DNA from: Polaromonas sp. OV174
GTDB taxonomy: Bacteria; Pseudomonadota; Gammaproteobacteria; Burkholderiales; Burkholderiaceae_C
Direction of reading: 5' to 3'
DNA length: 64,000 nucleotides
NCBI RefSeq assembly: GCF_900112285.1
Contig: NZ_FOKZ01000018.1
Span: 26,690-90,689, forward strand
Below the pieces are notes generated by a model that was not told where the DNA came from, searched no databases, and saw only the letters and a program-made list of their open reading frames with translations. Both the position numbers and the translations under genes were made by a program. This document shows positions 63,237-64,000 of the stretch, in pieces. The stretch's first letter is position 1; each line of letters begins with the position of its first letter.

Positions 63237-63532
63237 TGCTCTGGGGCGCCATTTTGCTGGCCTGTGCGATCACCTACCTCACCAAACTGGCGGGCTACGC
63301 CGTACCGGCCCGCTGGCTCAACAACCCACGCATGGCCCGCGTGGCCGGCGCCATCACGGTGGCGCTGCTGTCGGCGCTGACGGTGATGAATACCTTCGCC
63401 TCCGGCACCGCCCTGGTGCTAGACGCCCGCCTGGCCGCCCTGGCCGCTGCCGCATTGGCGCTGTGGATGCGGCTGCCGTTTTTGCTGGTGGTGGTGCTGG
63501 GGGCGGGTGCTGCGGCGGCTGTGCGGTGGTGA
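63233..63532 (+). CDS. azlD: AzlD-family membrane protein
   Basis: Protein of 99 residues from ATG 63233, overlapping the azlC stop (ATGA). Three to four membrane helices; AITYLTKLAGYAVP and MNTFASGTALVLD are typical AzlD segments. Small partner of AzlC. Confidence 0.88.
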   Translation: MMLWGAILLACAITYLTKLAGYAVPARWLNNPRMARVAGAITVALLSALTVMNTFASGTALVLDARLAALAAAALALWMRLPFLLVVVLGAGAAAAVRW

Positions 63533-63766
63533 GGGTGAGAGAGGCTGATTTCGGCTAAATCCGGCCGGTCGATGGGGCTGCCTGATAGCGGCCGCTCGGT
63601 GCTGCTCTCGACCCCAAGCAGACGTTGTCCTGCACGGCTCACGTAGCTTTCTTCCAGTCTGTCCACTTTCGCGCGTGATCTCACGATATATAAACACTGA
63701 GGCAGCAAACCCATGTGCGACCGCATTGAGAGAACTCCTGAATGATGCACCGTGTTTCCTGGACAG
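63533..63766. other. Gap between azlD and the MocR-type gene
   Basis: No gene supported. Short open frames on the minus strand (for example 63419-63697) show no family motifs. Parts such as ATAGCGGCCGCTC and AAGCAGACGTTG look like sequences often left in spacer DNA after mobile-element decay, but no terminal repeats or transposase are visible. Confidence 0.35.
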
Positions 63767-64000
63767 TTAAACCACAGCAGCGCTGAACGACTCGGGCCGC
63801 AGCGCAAGCAGATGAGACAGCCGTTGAAGACCCGCCTGTAAGCGTCCACGGTCCTTGATGCAGCCCAAAGAGATCCGAATGGCATTCACGGATCCGCTGC
63901 CAGTGGCGAATGCCTCCGCCGGCGTGACTGCTATGCCCTCGTTGTCGGCTGCACGCGCAAGCTGTGAGGAGTTCCAATACCCCGGCAACTCGAGCCATAC
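63767..64000 (-). CDS. C-terminal part of a MocR-type (GntR plus aminotransferase) regulator
   Basis: Partial gene, truncated by the right edge of the window; 77 codons visible, stop TAA at 63767. The end of a fold-type I PLP aminotransferase domain is recognisable: GYWNSSQLARAADNEGIAVTPAEAF, then NAIRISLGC and a helix LQAGLQRLSHLL. The pattern G-x-V-x-P-G-x-xF with xxRLSLG near the end is usual for MocR/PdxR proteins; a plain aminotransferase cannot be excluded. Confidence 0.7.
   Translation of the reverse strand, partial: VWLELPGYWNSSQLARAADNEGIAVTPAEAFATGSGSVNAIRISLGCIKDRGRLQAGLQRLSHLLALRPESFSAAVV

Overview
The window looks like a chromosomal segment of a GC-rich betaproteobacterium of the family Comamonadaceae, probably Polaromonas/Rhodoferax-like. 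This rests on gene content (Bug-type receptor next to CaiB and acyl-CoA dehydrogenases, BPSS1780 and DUF2782 proteins, a rpsP-rimM-trmD-rplS block followed by a NUDIX gene and a CobD-like gene) and on short dispersed repeats that I recall from that family. The assignment is inference, not a database result. About 57 genes are supported. I see no rRNA or tRNA gene, no CRISPR array and no intact transposase.

Layout. 1-2.8 kb: a sigma54 activator of the PrpR type and a DUF1345 membrane protein. 2.9-6.1 kb: alkylation-damage repair (AlkA-type glycosylase with an Ada-like N-terminus; Ogt) plus an EamA exporter. 6.2-10.05 kb: envelope sugar genes (phosphomannomutase/phosphoglucomutase, heptosyltransferase WaaC, Kdo transferase WaaA). 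10.1-13.5 kb: an accessory cluster (GFA protein, nitrilase, methyltransferase, divergent LysR) whose composition looks less GC-rich than its neighbours. 13.8-16.3 kb: dodecin, universal stress protein, VOC protein and a sodium:neurotransmitter-family symporter. 16.4-25.2 kb: a minus-strand set TetR - membrane fusion protein - RND pump - isoaspartyl methyltransferase - rhodanese - TolC - JmjC-like protein. 25.5-27.9 kb: a CheW/chemoreceptor pair. 28-36.7 kb: YdcF-family protein and an acyl-CoA catabolic cluster (glutaryl-CoA dehydrogenase, CaiB, Bug receptor, acyl-CoA dehydrogenase, NylB-like hydrolase) with a divergent LysR regulator. 36.7-42.8 kb: MsrA, an aspartoacylase-family protein, AEC permease, a broken DUF486 gene, DUF47/Pit phosphate uptake, TM2 and GNAT proteins. 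43-50.3 kb: rpsP-rimM-trmD-rplS, NUDIX, CobD-like, RsgA/PhhB/M48 and Orn. 50.3-64 kb: a DEAD-box helicase with a long leader, GMP reductase, UvrD, homoserine kinase, DNA polymerase I, AzlCD and the end of a MocR-type gene.

The most unusual signal is a family of short (about 45-65 bp) repeats with a recognisable core (GCTAT ... ATAGCTNCTTGCGCC ... GGGCTA ... GGCC). I count about thirteen copies in 64 kb. Some lie between genes, but at least five (alkA, waaC, waaA, rsgA, uvrD) and perhaps a sixth (the AEC permease) lie inside conserved genes as in-frame segments. The waaC and waaA copies are read in the same frame and give related Ala/Gln-rich 17-residue peptides. This resembles the Rickettsia palindromic elements that add peptides to proteins. 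A second repeat family supplies the likely start region of waaC. A separate observation is a duplicated LysR/operon divergent promoter at 34.15-34.28 kb and 35.65-35.83 kb: one copy keeps an intact LysR gene and the other only a shrunken remnant of its 5' end.
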